A stretch of DNA of 64,000 bases from contig NZ_JBCNKR010000006.1 of assembly GCF_039595935.1 (NCBI RefSeq), positions 2,204,001 through 2,268,000 of the forward strand, in the 5' to 3' direction. Positions 41,453 to 50,020 of the stretch are shown here, in pieces. The notes beneath the pieces are model-generated. The model searched no databases and was not told the DNA's origin. It worked only from the letters and a program-made list of their open reading frames with translations. This stretch comes from Flavobacterium sp. (GTDB lineage: Bacteria > Bacteroidota > Bacteroidia > Flavobacteriales > Flavobacteriaceae). Numbering within the stretch: the stretch's first letter is position 1; each line of letters starts with the position of its first letter. The translations under genes were made by a program, and so were the position numbers.

Positions 41453-41522
41453 TGCAAAAAATACGCATATAAATGCAAAAATAATGCAAAATAGTAAAAG
41501 TGAAATGAGATTCACTTTTTTT
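41453..41522 (+). ncRNA. candidate small RNA or attenuated leader
   Basis: From the predicted start near 41453 a 70-base transcript would end at a terminator AAAAGTGAA/TTCACTTTT (41496-41504 with 41511-41519) followed by T-run to 41522. The body repeats ATGCAAAA (41473 and 41484). Alternatively it is the leader of the NagB fusion gene with an attenuator, or encodes a 21-residue peptide from ATG 41484 to 41549 (MQNSKSEMRFTFFQYYLESL...). From 41523 to 41749 I see nothing else except a TTTGGAAT/ATTCCAAA pair. Confidence 0.4.
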
Positions 41523-41749
41523 CAATATTATTTGGAATCACTGATGTGAGATAAAATGATATTCCAAATTCTACTCCAAATCAATAATTTAAATTTTATT
41601 GTATTCCATTTATAAAGGTTTTATCTTTATATGGTATTGACTGCTATTGTTTTAGCTGTGTTTTGACCTGCTTTTTTGCGACAAAAAAATAAACTTTATT
41701 TTGGCTTTTAGCCGATTTTGTAATTCTGAAAAATAAAAAAAACTATATC

Positions 41750-43678
41750 ATGTTAAAGAGTAAAATAGATAAAGCAACAGGTTTCGAAAAGCGATTCGAA
41801 AACATCAATACTGTTGTTTTTGAAAATTCAACAGAAGCTTCAAAAGAAGTAGCAAAAGAAATTGCGGCTTTGATTAAAGAAAAACAAAAAGAAGGCAAAC
41901 CTTGTATTTTAGGTCTGGCAACAGGTTCTTCTCCAAAAGGACTTTATGCAGAATTGGTAAGACTTCATAAAGAAGAAGGTTTGAGTTTTAAAAACGTAAT
42001 TAGTTTTAATCTGGATGAATATTATCCGATGGAACCCAATTCAATCAATAGTTATGTTCGTTTTATGAAAGAACTTTTGTTTGACCATGTTGATATTTTA
42101 CCTGAAAATGCGCATGTTCCGGACGGACTTTTAACAAAAGAACAAATCGCGGATTACTGTCACGAATATGAAGCAAAAATCGAAGCTTTGGGCGGGATTG
42201 ATTTACAAATATTAGGAATTGGAGGAAACGGACATATTGGTTTTAATGAATCAGGTTCGCTTCAAAACTCAAAAACCAGATTAGTAGCTTTAGACCATAT
42301 TACGAGAGTTGCCGCAAGTAAAGATTTCTTTGGTTTGAATAATACGCCAAGAACGGCTATTACGCTTGGAGTAAAGAAAATCATGGAAGCCAAAAGAGTT
42401 ATTCTATTGGCTTGGGGAGAAGGAAAAGCCAATATTGTAAAAAAATCAGTCGAAGACGAAGTAACCAACCGAGTTCCGGCTTCTTTTTTACAGGAACATG
42501 ACAATGCTGTTTTTGTTTTGGATAAAGAAGCATCTTCAAAATTAACGAGAATCAATAAACCCTGGCTGGTTGAGAAAATTGTCTGGACAGATAAACTAAC
42601 CAGAAAAGCGGTTTTAGGATTGGCACTTGATCTTAAAAAACCAATTTTAATGCTTACCGATGCCGATTATATCGAAAACGGAATGAGCGATTTACTGGCA
42701 GATTCTGGTCCTGCATACGATATCAACATTAAAATATTCAACAAATTACAAAATACAATCACGGGCTGGCCGGGCGGAAAACCAAATGCAGAAGACACCA
42801 ACCGTCCTGAAAGAGCAGAACCGGCTAAAAAACGTGTATTATTATTTAGTCCGCATCCGGATGATGATATTATCAGTATGGGAGGAACGTTTATGCGTCT
42901 GCAGGAACAGGGACATGAAGTGCATGTGGCGTATCAGACTTCAGGAAATATCGCTGTTGCGGATGATGAAGCACTTCGTTTTGCAAGATTCGTGATTGAT
43001 TATAACGAGAAATTCGGAATCAAAAGCGAAGAGGCTGATAATATTTACCAAAAAGCACATACGTTTTTAGAGAATAAAAAGAACAGCGAAATTGATATTC
43101 CGGAAGTTCGTTATATAAAAGGTTTAATCAGAAAAGGGGAGGCTAGAGCAACAAGTTATTTTGTTGGTCTTCCGGATGAACAGATTCATTTTATGGAATT
43201 GCCTTTTTACGAAACGGGAACAATTGAAAAGAAACCAATCGGGCAGGAAGACATTCAGCTCACAATGGATTTGATCGAAAAAATTAAACCGCATCAAATC
43301 TATGCAGCAGGGGATTTAGCAGATCCGCACGGAACACATAAAGTTTGTCTGGATGCTATTTTTGAAGCTGTTAAAAACTTAAAACCAAAACCATTTATGG
43401 ATGACTGCTGGTTATGGCTGTACAGAGGAGCTTGGCAGGAATGGGGAATTGATGAAGTCGAAATGGCGGTGCCAATGAGTCCGGATCAGGTTTTGGCCAA
43501 ACGCCACGGAATCTTCAAACACCAATCTCAAAAAGACGGAGTTGTATTCCAGGGAACAGACGCAAGAGAGTTCTGGCAGAGAGCCGAAGACCGAAACAGA
43601 GAAACTGCACAATTGTACCATCAGCTTGGTTTAGCAACTTATGCTGCGATGGAAGCTTTTGTGAGATGGCATTACTAA
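41750..43678 (+). CDS. NagB-like glucosamine-6-phosphate deaminase fused to a PIG-L deacetylase
   Basis: A 642-residue two-domain protein. Residues about 20-290 match NagB: ILGLATGSSPKGLYAELVRLH, NVISFNLDEYYPM, LQILGIGGNGHIGFNESG, LDHITR and TPRTAITLGVKKIMEAKRV. After a linker rich in Pro and Glu (KPNAEDTNRPERAEPAKKR), residues about 362-642 form a PIG-L/LmbE deacetylase with the metal motif His369-Pro-Asp-Asp-Asp, then ADPHGTHKVC. The fusion suggests deacetylation of an N-acetylhexosamine derivative and deamination-isomerisation of glucosamine 6-phosphate on one chain. Such fusions are common in Bacteroidetes. Cytoplasmic. Confidence 0.93.
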   Translation: MLKSKIDKATGFEKRFENINTVVFENSTEASKEVAKEIAALIKEKQKEGKPCILGLATGSSPKGLYAELVRLHKEEGLSFKNVISFNLDEYYPMEPNSINSYVRFMKELLFDHVDILPENAHVPDGLLTKEQIADYCHEYEAKIEALGGIDLQILGIGGNGHIGFNESGSLQNSKTRLVALDHITRVAASKDFFGLNNTPRTAITLGVKKIMEAKRVILLAWGEGKANIVKKSVEDEVTNRVPASFLQEHDNAVFVLDKEASSKLTRINKPWLVEKIVWTDKLTRKAVLGLALDLKKPILMLTDADYIENGMSDLLADSGPAYDINIKIFNKLQNTITGWPGGKPNAEDTNRPERAEPAKKRVLLFSPHPDDDIISMGGTFMRLQEQGHEVHVAYQTSGNIAVADDEALRFARFVIDYNEKFGIKSEEADNIYQKAHTFLENKKNSEIDIPEVRYIKGLIRKGEARATSYFVGLPDEQIHFMELPFYETGTIEKKPIGQEDIQLTMDLIEKIKPHQIYAAGDLADPHGTHKVCLDAIFEAVKNLKPKPFMDDCWLWLYRGAWQEWGIDEVEMAVPMSPDQVLAKRHGIFKHQSQKDGVVFQGTDAREFWQRAEDRNRETAQLYHQLGLATYAAMEAFVRWHY

Positions 43679-43800
43679 GATTCTAAGTTGCTAAGGTTCT
43701 AAGGGACTAAGATTTTATTCGTTATGACTCGAGCGATAGCGAACTGGCGAAGCAATTCACCAATGCATTTAAAATAATTCGTGAATTCGTGGCGAAAATC
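43676..43800. repeat. CTAAG words and single GAATTCGTGGC arm
   Basis: After the fusion gene come GATTCTAAGTTGCTAAGG-type words (43679-43712) and, at 43777-43794, one arm of the AATTCGTGAATTCGTGGC repeat. Noncoding. Confidence 0.5.
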
Positions 43801-43835
43801 ATTTAAATCTTTTTTAATCTGCGGTAAATTAATAA

Positions 43836-43889
43836 TAGCTTTGCATACAATTGAAGCAAGAAGAAAGACTTATTCTTTTTTCTTGCTTC
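43836..43889 (+). promoter_or_regulatory. promoter followed by terminator-like leader hairpin
   Basis: TAGCTTTG (43836-43843) is a -7 element with predicted start near 43847. Directly after it, a 16-base-pair hairpin (43853-43868 with 43874-43889, GAAGCAAGAA paired with TTCTTGCTTC and beyond, one G-T pair, 5-base loop) is followed by a T-run (43890-43895), all before ATG 43907. This has the form of an intrinsic terminator in a leader. Confidence 0.55.
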
Positions 43890-43906
43890 TTTTTTCTTCT
43901 AAAACT

Positions 43907-44143
43907 ATGGAACAAGACAAAAAACAACTTATAAAATTAGCACACACCAAAATGCCTTTCGGGAAATATGAAGGACGTTATTTAATTGATCTTCCGGAAT
44001 ACTACGTCGTTTGGTATCATAATAAAGGTTTTCCAAAAGGTGAATTAGGACAGCAGTTACAGCTTATTTACGAATTAAAATTAAACGGTTTAGAAGAGTT
44101 AATCCGAAATATAAAAAAACAGTATCCGAAGGGTAATAGTTAA
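43907..44143 (+). CDS. DUF3820-family small protein
   Basis: A 78-residue protein. ATG 43907 is chosen because it follows the promoter and the conserved core starts soon after: MPFGKYEGRYLIDLPEYYVVWYHNKGFPKGELGQQL. That core, with FGKYEG and LPxYYxxWYxxKGFPKG, is typical of DUF3820, a small domain sometimes linked to nucleic-acid-related proteins. An upstream in-frame extension would run through the terminator-like leader hairpin and is not kept. Function unknown. Confidence 0.85.
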   Translation: MEQDKKQLIKLAHTKMPFGKYEGRYLIDLPEYYVVWYHNKGFPKGELGQQLQLIYELKLNGLEELIRNIKKQYPKGNS

Positions 44144-44238
44144 CGAAATGAGAGTTTTAATTGTTAGTAACTTTGTTTCAGTGTATTAACTTCTTTTTAG
44201 TGTTTTTATATTTTTACAGTAACTAAAAAGACCAATTA

Positions 44239-44652
44239 ATGAAAAAATATTTCCAGCCTTCAAAAACAGGAGAAAGCGAAAGCAAACTAGCCATAATACT
44301 AGCTGTATTGGCAATTATTTTTGTTTTAATTCCACATTTAGCTTTTACAATTCTTTATATAGTATTGGCTGTTTTTGCCATAATTTTGGGAGCAGTTGGT
44401 TTATCTCAGGCAAAAAAAGCAAACATTTCAACTTCGATTGCTAAAATTGGAATGTGGATGGGAATTGGACTGATTTTTATTCCATTGATAATATATTTTT
44501 CTATCTTTTTCGCTGCTAAATCTGATTATTTGAGGAATAAAATGTCTCAAGATAAGGTAGAAGCTATAAGAGAGGATATGAAACGCCATCGCGATTCTGT
44601 AATGAAAACTGAAAAAATAATTCAGGATACTACTCAGGTTCAAAATAAATAA
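44239..44652 (+). CDS. small membrane protein (DUF4190-like)
   Basis: A 137-residue protein with two long hydrophobic hairpin helices (LAIILAVLAIIFVLIPHLAF, TILYIVLAVFAIILGAVGLS), a short cytoplasmic loop with QAKKANISTSIAKIG, and a third helix (GIGLIFIPLIIYFSIFF). The charged tail (RNKMSQDKVEAIREDMKRHR) is helical. The layout resembles DUF4190-type envelope proteins. It stands 95 bases after the DUF3820 gene; no own promoter was pinned down. Confidence 0.7.
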   Translation: MKKYFQPSKTGESESKLAIILAVLAIIFVLIPHLAFTILYIVLAVFAIILGAVGLSQAKKANISTSIAKIGMWMGIGLIFIPLIIYFSIFFAAKSDYLRNKMSQDKVEAIREDMKRHRDSVMKTEKIIQDTTQVQNK

Positions 44653-44820
44653 TTTTCGCCACCGCATAAGTAGTAATATCTAAAGCCGATTTAAAGATAT
44701 TTCTTAAAAATACTGCTAATAAAAGCTTAAAATTATTGATAATAAAACCAAGTAATCAATCTGTTTAAAAATTTGTAAATTATCTCATTCTCGAATAGAT
44801 AAATTGTCTAATTAAATTTG

Positions 44821-44828
44821 TACTTTTG
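44821..44828 (+). promoter_or_regulatory. -7 element of pyrG promoter
   Basis: TACTTTTG, consensus match, 38 bases before ATG 44867. A -33 TTG at the usual distance was not clear. Confidence 0.5.
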
Positions 44829-44866
44829 CCAAGTTTTTTACACAACTACTTACAAACAACAACAGA

Positions 44867-46480
44867 ATGAATCAAACAAAATATATTTTTGTTACAGGCG
44901 GTGTGACTTCTTCATTAGGAAAAGGAATCATTGCAGCATCTTTAGCAAAATTGTTACAAGGAAGAGGATATCGTACAACTATCCAGAAATTCGATCCGTA
45001 TATTAACGTAGATCCGGGAACATTAAACCCTTATGAGCACGGAGAATGTTATGTAACAGATGATGGTGCTGAAACAGATTTAGATTTAGGTCACTACGAG
45101 CGTTTCCTTAACGTTCCTACTTCTCAGGCAAATAACGTTACTACAGGAAGAGTATATCTTTCAGTTATTGAAAAAGAAAGAAGAGGAGAATTTTTAGGAA
45201 AAACGGTTCAGGTTGTTCCTCATATTACAAACGAAATCAAAGACAGAATGCAATTGCTGGGTAAATCTGGCGATTACGATATTGTGATTACTGAAATTGG
45301 CGGGACTGTTGGTGATATTGAGTCTTTACCTTATATAGAATCTGTACGTCAGTTAGTTTGGGAGCTAGGAGAAAATAACGGAATTGTTATTCATTTAACT
45401 TTAGTTCCTTTCTTAGCAGCAGCGGGAGAATTAAAAACAAAACCGACTCAACACTCTGTTAAAACTTTGATGGAGAGCGGTATTAAAGCCGATATTTTGG
45501 TTTGTAGAACAGAGCACGAATTGTCTCAGGAATTACGTCAGAAATTAGCTTTATTCTGTAATGTGAAGAAAGAAGCAGTTATTCAGTCTATTGATGCTTC
45601 TACTATATATGAAGTTCCAAATTTAATGCTTGAAGAAGGATTAGATGTGGTAGCTTTAAAGAAATTAGATCTGCCTAAAAAAGCATCTCCAGATCTTAAA
45701 AACTGGAATACTTTCTTAAAAAGATTAAAAAGTCCAAAACAAACTGTAAACATTGGTTTAGTTGGAAAATACGTAGAAATGCAGGATTGTTACAAATCTA
45801 TTTTAGAGGCATTCATTCATGCAGGAGCTGCAAACGAAACAAAAGTAAACGTAATTTCTATTCACTCAGAGCATATTAATGCTGATAATGTTGAAGAGAA
45901 ATTAGGAACTCTGGACGGAGTTTTAGTTGCTCCGGGATTTGGTGAAAGAGGTATTGAAGGAAAAATCGAAGCAGTACGTTTTGTACGTGAAAACAATATT
46001 CCTTTCTTCGGAATTTGTTTAGGAATGCAGATGTCTGTTATTGAATATTCTAGAAATATTTTAGGTTACGCAGAAGCCAATTCAACAGAGATGAACGAGA
46101 AAACGTCTCATCCGGTTGTGAGTTTGATGGAAGAACAGAAAAATGTAACCGATAAAGGTGGAACAATGCGTTTAGGAGCATGGAAATGTGATATTAAACC
46201 AAATACGCTTGCACATAAAATTTATGGTGAAATTACAATTTCAGAGCGTCACCGCCACCGTTATGAGTACAATAACAAATACGCTGACGAATTACAAAAA
46301 GCTGGTTTAAAAGCTTCTGGAGTAAATCCTGATACTGGATTGGTAGAAATTGTAGAACTTGAAAACCACCCATTCTTTATTGGTGTACAATACCATCCGG
46401 AATACAAAAGTACAGTAGCAAATCCGCACCCTATTTTTGTAAACTTTGTAGCAGCTGCTGTAAATGCACATAAAAAATAA
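44867..46480 (+). CDS. pyrG: CTP synthase
   Basis: A 537-residue enzyme that aminates UTP to CTP with ATP and glutamine. The N-terminal synthase domain has YIFVTGGVTSSLGKGIIAASL and DPYINVDPGTLNPYEHGE, then TEIGGTVGDIES. The C-terminal amidotransferase has IPFFGICLGMQMSVIEY (catalytic Cys) and the closing FIGVQYHPEYKSTVANPHP. Length and motifs are standard. It is followed by yidC 80 bases later; the order pyrG-yidC is usual in flavobacteria. Confidence 0.97.
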   Translation: MNQTKYIFVTGGVTSSLGKGIIAASLAKLLQGRGYRTTIQKFDPYINVDPGTLNPYEHGECYVTDDGAETDLDLGHYERFLNVPTSQANNVTTGRVYLSVIEKERRGEFLGKTVQVVPHITNEIKDRMQLLGKSGDYDIVITEIGGTVGDIESLPYIESVRQLVWELGENNGIVIHLTLVPFLAAAGELKTKPTQHSVKTLMESGIKADILVCRTEHELSQELRQKLALFCNVKKEAVIQSIDASTIYEVPNLMLEEGLDVVALKKLDLPKKASPDLKNWNTFLKRLKSPKQTVNIGLVGKYVEMQDCYKSILEAFIHAGAANETKVNVISIHSEHINADNVEEKLGTLDGVLVAPGFGERGIEGKIEAVRFVRENNIPFFGICLGMQMSVIEYSRNILGYAEANSTEMNEKTSHPVVSLMEEQKNVTDKGGTMRLGAWKCDIKPNTLAHKIYGEITISERHRHRYEYNNKYADELQKAGLKASGVNPDTGLVEIVELENHPFFIGVQYHPEYKSTVANPHPIFVNFVAAAVNAHKK

Positions 46481-46560
46481 TAATTAATATTCCAGAAGAT
46501 GTAACATTTGAGTTAATCTCATAACTAATAACCTTCGAAGAATAACTTTTTTTAATAATA

Positions 46561-48474
46561 ATGGAAGAAAAAAAATTAGACCTTAATTCAATCATTGGTT
46601 TTGTATTGATATTCGGAATTTTGATTTGGATCATGTACCAAAACAAACCTTCTGAGAAAGAAATTGCTGCTGAAAAAGCCAAGAAAGAATTAGTAGCTAA
46701 ACAAGAAGCTCAGGCAAAAGCCGATAAAGCAAAAACTGCTGTTGTACCAACTGCTGCTGTAACGCCAGGTGATACAGTTCAATTAGCACAATTACAAAAA
46801 ACATTAGGCGGTTTTGCATATTCTGCGACGCTTCCTTCTGCAAAAGAAACTTTTACAACTATCGAAAACGAGAAAGTAAAACTTAAAATTGCTAATAAAG
46901 GTGGTTATATTGTTGAAGCAACTTTAAAAGAATTCGAAAAATTTAGAAAAGGTTCAGGAGAATTAGTTGAGTTAATTAAAAACAATAATTCAAACTTAAA
47001 TTTACAGCTTCTTACAACAGATAACAGAACTTTAAATTCTAAAGATTTATATTTTGAACCAACATTAGAAAAAGTTGGTGCAGACCAGGTTCTAACAATG
47101 CGTTTAAAAGCGGGAGCTAACGAATTTTTAGAATATAAATATGTTTTAAAACCAAACGATTATTTAGTTGGTTTTGATATTCGTTCTCAGGGATTAAACA
47201 AAGTTTTAAACTCAGCAAAACCATTAAACTTACAATGGGATTTAAAAACATACAGAAACGAAAAAAGTGTTTCGTATGAAAACCGTTATGCTGAAATTTA
47301 TTATAACTACGAAGAAGGAAAAGAAAGCTACGTAGGACAGGGAGATCATAAAGAAGAAACCCCTGATAAAGTAGATTATATAGCATTTAAACAACACTTT
47401 TTTGCTACAATTTTAAAAACTAACACTACTTTCGAAAAAGCAGATTTAGTTTCTGAAAACTTAGTAAAAGACGATAAAATCGATACTGTTTTTACAAAAC
47501 AGTTTAAAGCTACCGTGCCTTTAGCTTTCACAAATGGTGAAATCGATTATAAAATGCACATGTATTTTGGACCGGCAGATTACAAAACATTAAAAGCATA
47601 CGATAAAAATTTCGAAAAAATCATTCCATTAGGATGGGGAATTTTTGGCTGGATCAATAAATTAATCTTCGTTCCTTTATTCGGATTCCTAAGTTCTACA
47701 ATTGGATTATCTTTAGGAATTGCGATCATTATTTTTACGATTATCATCAAATTGGCTATGTCGCCAATTACCTATAAATCATTCCTGTCTCAGGCTAAAA
47801 TGAAAGTTTTAAGACCTGATATTAATGAGTTGGGAGAAAAATACAAAAAAGACCCAATGAAAAAACAACAGGAAACAATGAAACTGTACAACAAAGCAGG
47901 AGTAAACCCAATGGCAGGATGTATTCCGGCGTTGATTCAGCTTCCGTTTATGTATGCATCGTTCCAGTTTTTCCCTGCGGCTTTTGAGTTAAGACAAAAA
48001 GGATTCCTTTGGGCAGACGATTTATCATCATTTGACTCCGTTGTAAAATTACCATTCCACATTCCGTTGTATGGAGATCATATCAGTTTGTTCCCAATTT
48101 TGGCAGCAATTGCAATTTTCTTCTACATGAAAATGACTTCTGGAGATCAGCAGATGGCAGCGCCTCAACAGGAAGGTATGCCGGATATGGCTAAAATGAT
48201 GAAAATCATGATTTATGTTTCGCCATTAATGATGTTAATTTTCTTCAACAGTTATGGTGCAGGATTGAGTTTGTACAACTTTATTTCGAACTTAATTACA
48301 ATCGGAATTATGTTTGTTATTAAAAATTATATTGTTGACAGTGAAAAAATTCATGCTCAAATTCAGGAAAATAAATTAAAAGAGCCTAAAAAGCCAAGCA
48401 AGTTCCAACAACGTCTTCAGGAAGTAATGGAACAGCAGGAAGCAGCTAAAAAAGCTCAGAATAAAAAGAAATAA
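46561..48474 (+). CDS. yidC: membrane protein insertase YidC
   Basis: A 637-residue inner-membrane insertase. It has the N-terminal membrane anchor (LNSIIGFVLIFGILIWIMYQ), a charged linker, a large periplasmic beta-domain (about 100-350) and the five-helix 60KD_IMP core (WGIFGWINKLIFVPLFGFL, GLSLGIAIIIFTIIIKLAMSP, NPMAGCIPALIQLPFMYASF). The C-terminus is Lys- and Gln-rich (EVMEQQEAAKKAQNKKK), as is common for ribosome contact. Cotranscription with pyrG is possible. A strong terminator follows at once. Confidence 0.95.
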   Translation: MEEKKLDLNSIIGFVLIFGILIWIMYQNKPSEKEIAAEKAKKELVAKQEAQAKADKAKTAVVPTAAVTPGDTVQLAQLQKTLGGFAYSATLPSAKETFTTIENEKVKLKIANKGGYIVEATLKEFEKFRKGSGELVELIKNNNSNLNLQLLTTDNRTLNSKDLYFEPTLEKVGADQVLTMRLKAGANEFLEYKYVLKPNDYLVGFDIRSQGLNKVLNSAKPLNLQWDLKTYRNEKSVSYENRYAEIYYNYEEGKESYVGQGDHKEETPDKVDYIAFKQHFFATILKTNTTFEKADLVSENLVKDDKIDTVFTKQFKATVPLAFTNGEIDYKMHMYFGPADYKTLKAYDKNFEKIIPLGWGIFGWINKLIFVPLFGFLSSTIGLSLGIAIIIFTIIIKLAMSPITYKSFLSQAKMKVLRPDINELGEKYKKDPMKKQQETMKLYNKAGVNPMAGCIPALIQLPFMYASFQFFPAAFELRQKGFLWADDLSSFDSVVKLPFHIPLYGDHISLFPILAAIAIFFYMKMTSGDQQMAAPQQEGMPDMAKMMKIMIYVSPLMMLIFFNSYGAGLSLYNFISNLITIGIMFVIKNYIVDSEKIHAQIQENKLKEPKKPSKFQQRLQEVMEQQEAAKKAQNKKK

Positions 48475-48480
48475 TAACGA

Positions 48481-48508
48481 AAAATCCCGATTCAGTCGGG
48501 ATTTTTTA
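48481..48508 (+). terminator. terminator of yidC
   Basis: 10-base stem AAAATCCCGA/TCGGGATTTT (48481-48490 with 48496-48505), 5-base loop, then T-run. Confidence 0.9.
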
Positions 48509-48619
48509 TTTTAGAAGAAAGGTTTCTTTTTCGAATGACAAATGAAAATTTTAACTTTGAAAAAGAATAGTTATACTTTATGAAACGATTTCTCGTTTAA
48601 GTTAAAAATTAAATATAAT

Positions 48620-49336
48620 ATGATTTCCAAAAGAGTTATAATAGGACTGACATTGTTGAATGTTTTCTTTTTAAGCGCCCAGACTGAGTTTAATAAACTA
48701 GATGCTAATGGCAAAAAAGACGGCGTTTGGAAAGGAGTTTATGAATCAAAACGCCCTAGATACGAAGGTACTTTCAGCCACGGTAAAGAAACCGGAATTT
48801 TTAAATTTTTTGACGACACGAAAAAAGGAGATGTAATAGCAACCCGTGATTTTACAGCTAATGACGGAAGTTCGTACACTATTTTTTACGATCAGAACAA
48901 GAATGTCGTAAGCGAAGGAAAAGAAATAGGGAAAGAAAGAGAAGGAGTTTGGAAATATTACCATAAAGCTTCTAAAATTTTAATGACTTCTGAAACGTAT
49001 AAAAAAGGAAAATTAGACGGTGTTAGAACGGTTTATTATCCAAACGAAAAAGTTGCTGAGGAAATGACTTATGTAAACGGTTCAAGAGAAGGAAAATACA
49101 GAAAGTTAGGGCAAAACGGTGTGATTCAGGAAGAATCTGTTTATAAAAATAACGAATATAATGGTGATGCGGTTTTTTACGATGCAGACGGTGCCGTTGC
49201 TTCAAAAGGAAAATTTGTAAATGGTAAAAAAGCCGGGATCTGGCAGTTTTATACAAAAGGGAAAGTGAAAGAAGTAAACATGAGCGACCCAAAACAAAGT
49301 TATAAAGCTGACTCAAAACCTAAAATGAGCAATTAA
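48620..49336 (+). CDS. exported MORN-like (YwqK-type) repeat protein
   Basis: A 238-residue protein with a signal peptide (MISKRVIIGLTLLNVFFLSA|Q). The mature part is repeats of the form GxxxGxWKxYYxNG with Gly, Lys and Tyr at fixed places: NGKKDGVWKGVYESKRPRYE, REGVWKYYHKASKILM, KLDGVRTVYYPNEKVAEEM, EGKYRKLGQNGVIQEE and KAGIWQFYTKGKVKEV. Databases often call such proteins YwqK antitoxin-like, a name that says little. Probably an envelope protein; role unknown. Confidence 0.82.
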   Translation: MISKRVIIGLTLLNVFFLSAQTEFNKLDANGKKDGVWKGVYESKRPRYEGTFSHGKETGIFKFFDDTKKGDVIATRDFTANDGSSYTIFYDQNKNVVSEGKEIGKEREGVWKYYHKASKILMTSETYKKGKLDGVRTVYYPNEKVAEEMTYVNGSREGKYRKLGQNGVIQEESVYKNNEYNGDAVFYDADGAVASKGKFVNGKKAGIWQFYTKGKVKEVNMSDPKQSYKADSKPKMSN

Positions 49337-49360
49337 GATATTTAAGGAATTAAATTTTTC

Positions 49361-49412
49361 GGCCACGAATTCACGAATTTTTGTTTTTATAATAAATTCA
49401 TGAATTCGTGGC
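49361..49412. repeat. GAATTCGTGGC inverted repeat
   Basis: Arms at 49361-49380 (GGCCACGAATTCACGAATTT) and 49394-49412 pair with few mismatches; T-run follows. Second full copy of the 3257-3303 element. Confidence 0.65.
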
Positions 49413-49462
49413 TGATTTTTTATCTAATTGTTTAAATTTGATTGAACTAATATTTTGATTCA

Positions 49463-50020
49463 ATGGGCTTAAACGAACTTATCGGACGATTTTTATTGTT
49501 GTTTTTTTCGATTTTGGTTTTGTATTTCTTCTCAAACAGAAAAGATAACGAAACCATAAACCCGTTGATGGTAATTGTTGGGCTTTGTACGTTTTCGCTT
49601 TGTTACTTATTTACTAAAATTGAAATTGGAGTAGGAATTGGTTTTGGATTATTTGCTATTTTTTCGATTTTAAGATTTAGAACTCAATCTTTTACCGTAA
49701 ATGCAATTATTTTTCTTTTTGCCACAATTACACTTTCAATTCTTGACATAATGTATCCTTTTGAAAAAATAGAAATACTTTTATTTTTTCAAATCATAAT
49801 AATTGGATTTTACATTGCAGCTTCTGTTATCGTTAACAGAAAAGCTTCAAAATACTTAAATACAGTTGATGTTAAGATTGCTTTTGTCAGTGACTTTTCT
49901 TTAGAAAATGGAAATATTAGAAAAGCGATTCAGGAAAAAATAAACATTCAGGATTTTGATTTTAAAATCCTTTTAGTCAACACAGTTACCAACGAAATTG
50001 ATCTTTTAGTTTTTTATTAA
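49463..50020 (+). CDS. DUF4956-family membrane protein
   Basis: A 185-residue protein with four membrane segments in the first 120 residues (LIGRFLLLFFSILVLYFF, NPLMVIVGLCTFSLCYLFTK, GVGIGFGLFAIFSILRFRT, then AIIFLFATITLSILDIMY). FSILRFRTQSF is the typical DUF4956 box. The C-terminal 60 residues are a small cytoplasmic domain. The family is often seen beside polyphosphate or CotH genes in other bacteria, but here its neighbour is the exported PEP-synthase-like gene, whose stop overlaps this stop by 4 bases. Confidence 0.88.
   Translation: MGLNELIGRFLLLFFSILVLYFFSNRKDNETINPLMVIVGLCTFSLCYLFTKIEIGVGIGFGLFAIFSILRFRTQSFTVNAIIFLFATITLSILDIMYPFEKIEILLFFQIIIIGFYIAASVIVNRKASKYLNTVDVKIAFVSDFSLENGNIRKAIQEKINIQDFDFKILLVNTVTNEIDLLVFY

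Noticed and set aside
48620..49336. Toxin-antitoxin interpretation of the YwqK-type protein
   Set aside because: The protein has a signal peptide and MORN-like repeats, and no toxin-like partner is adjacent; the antitoxin name is only a database label.
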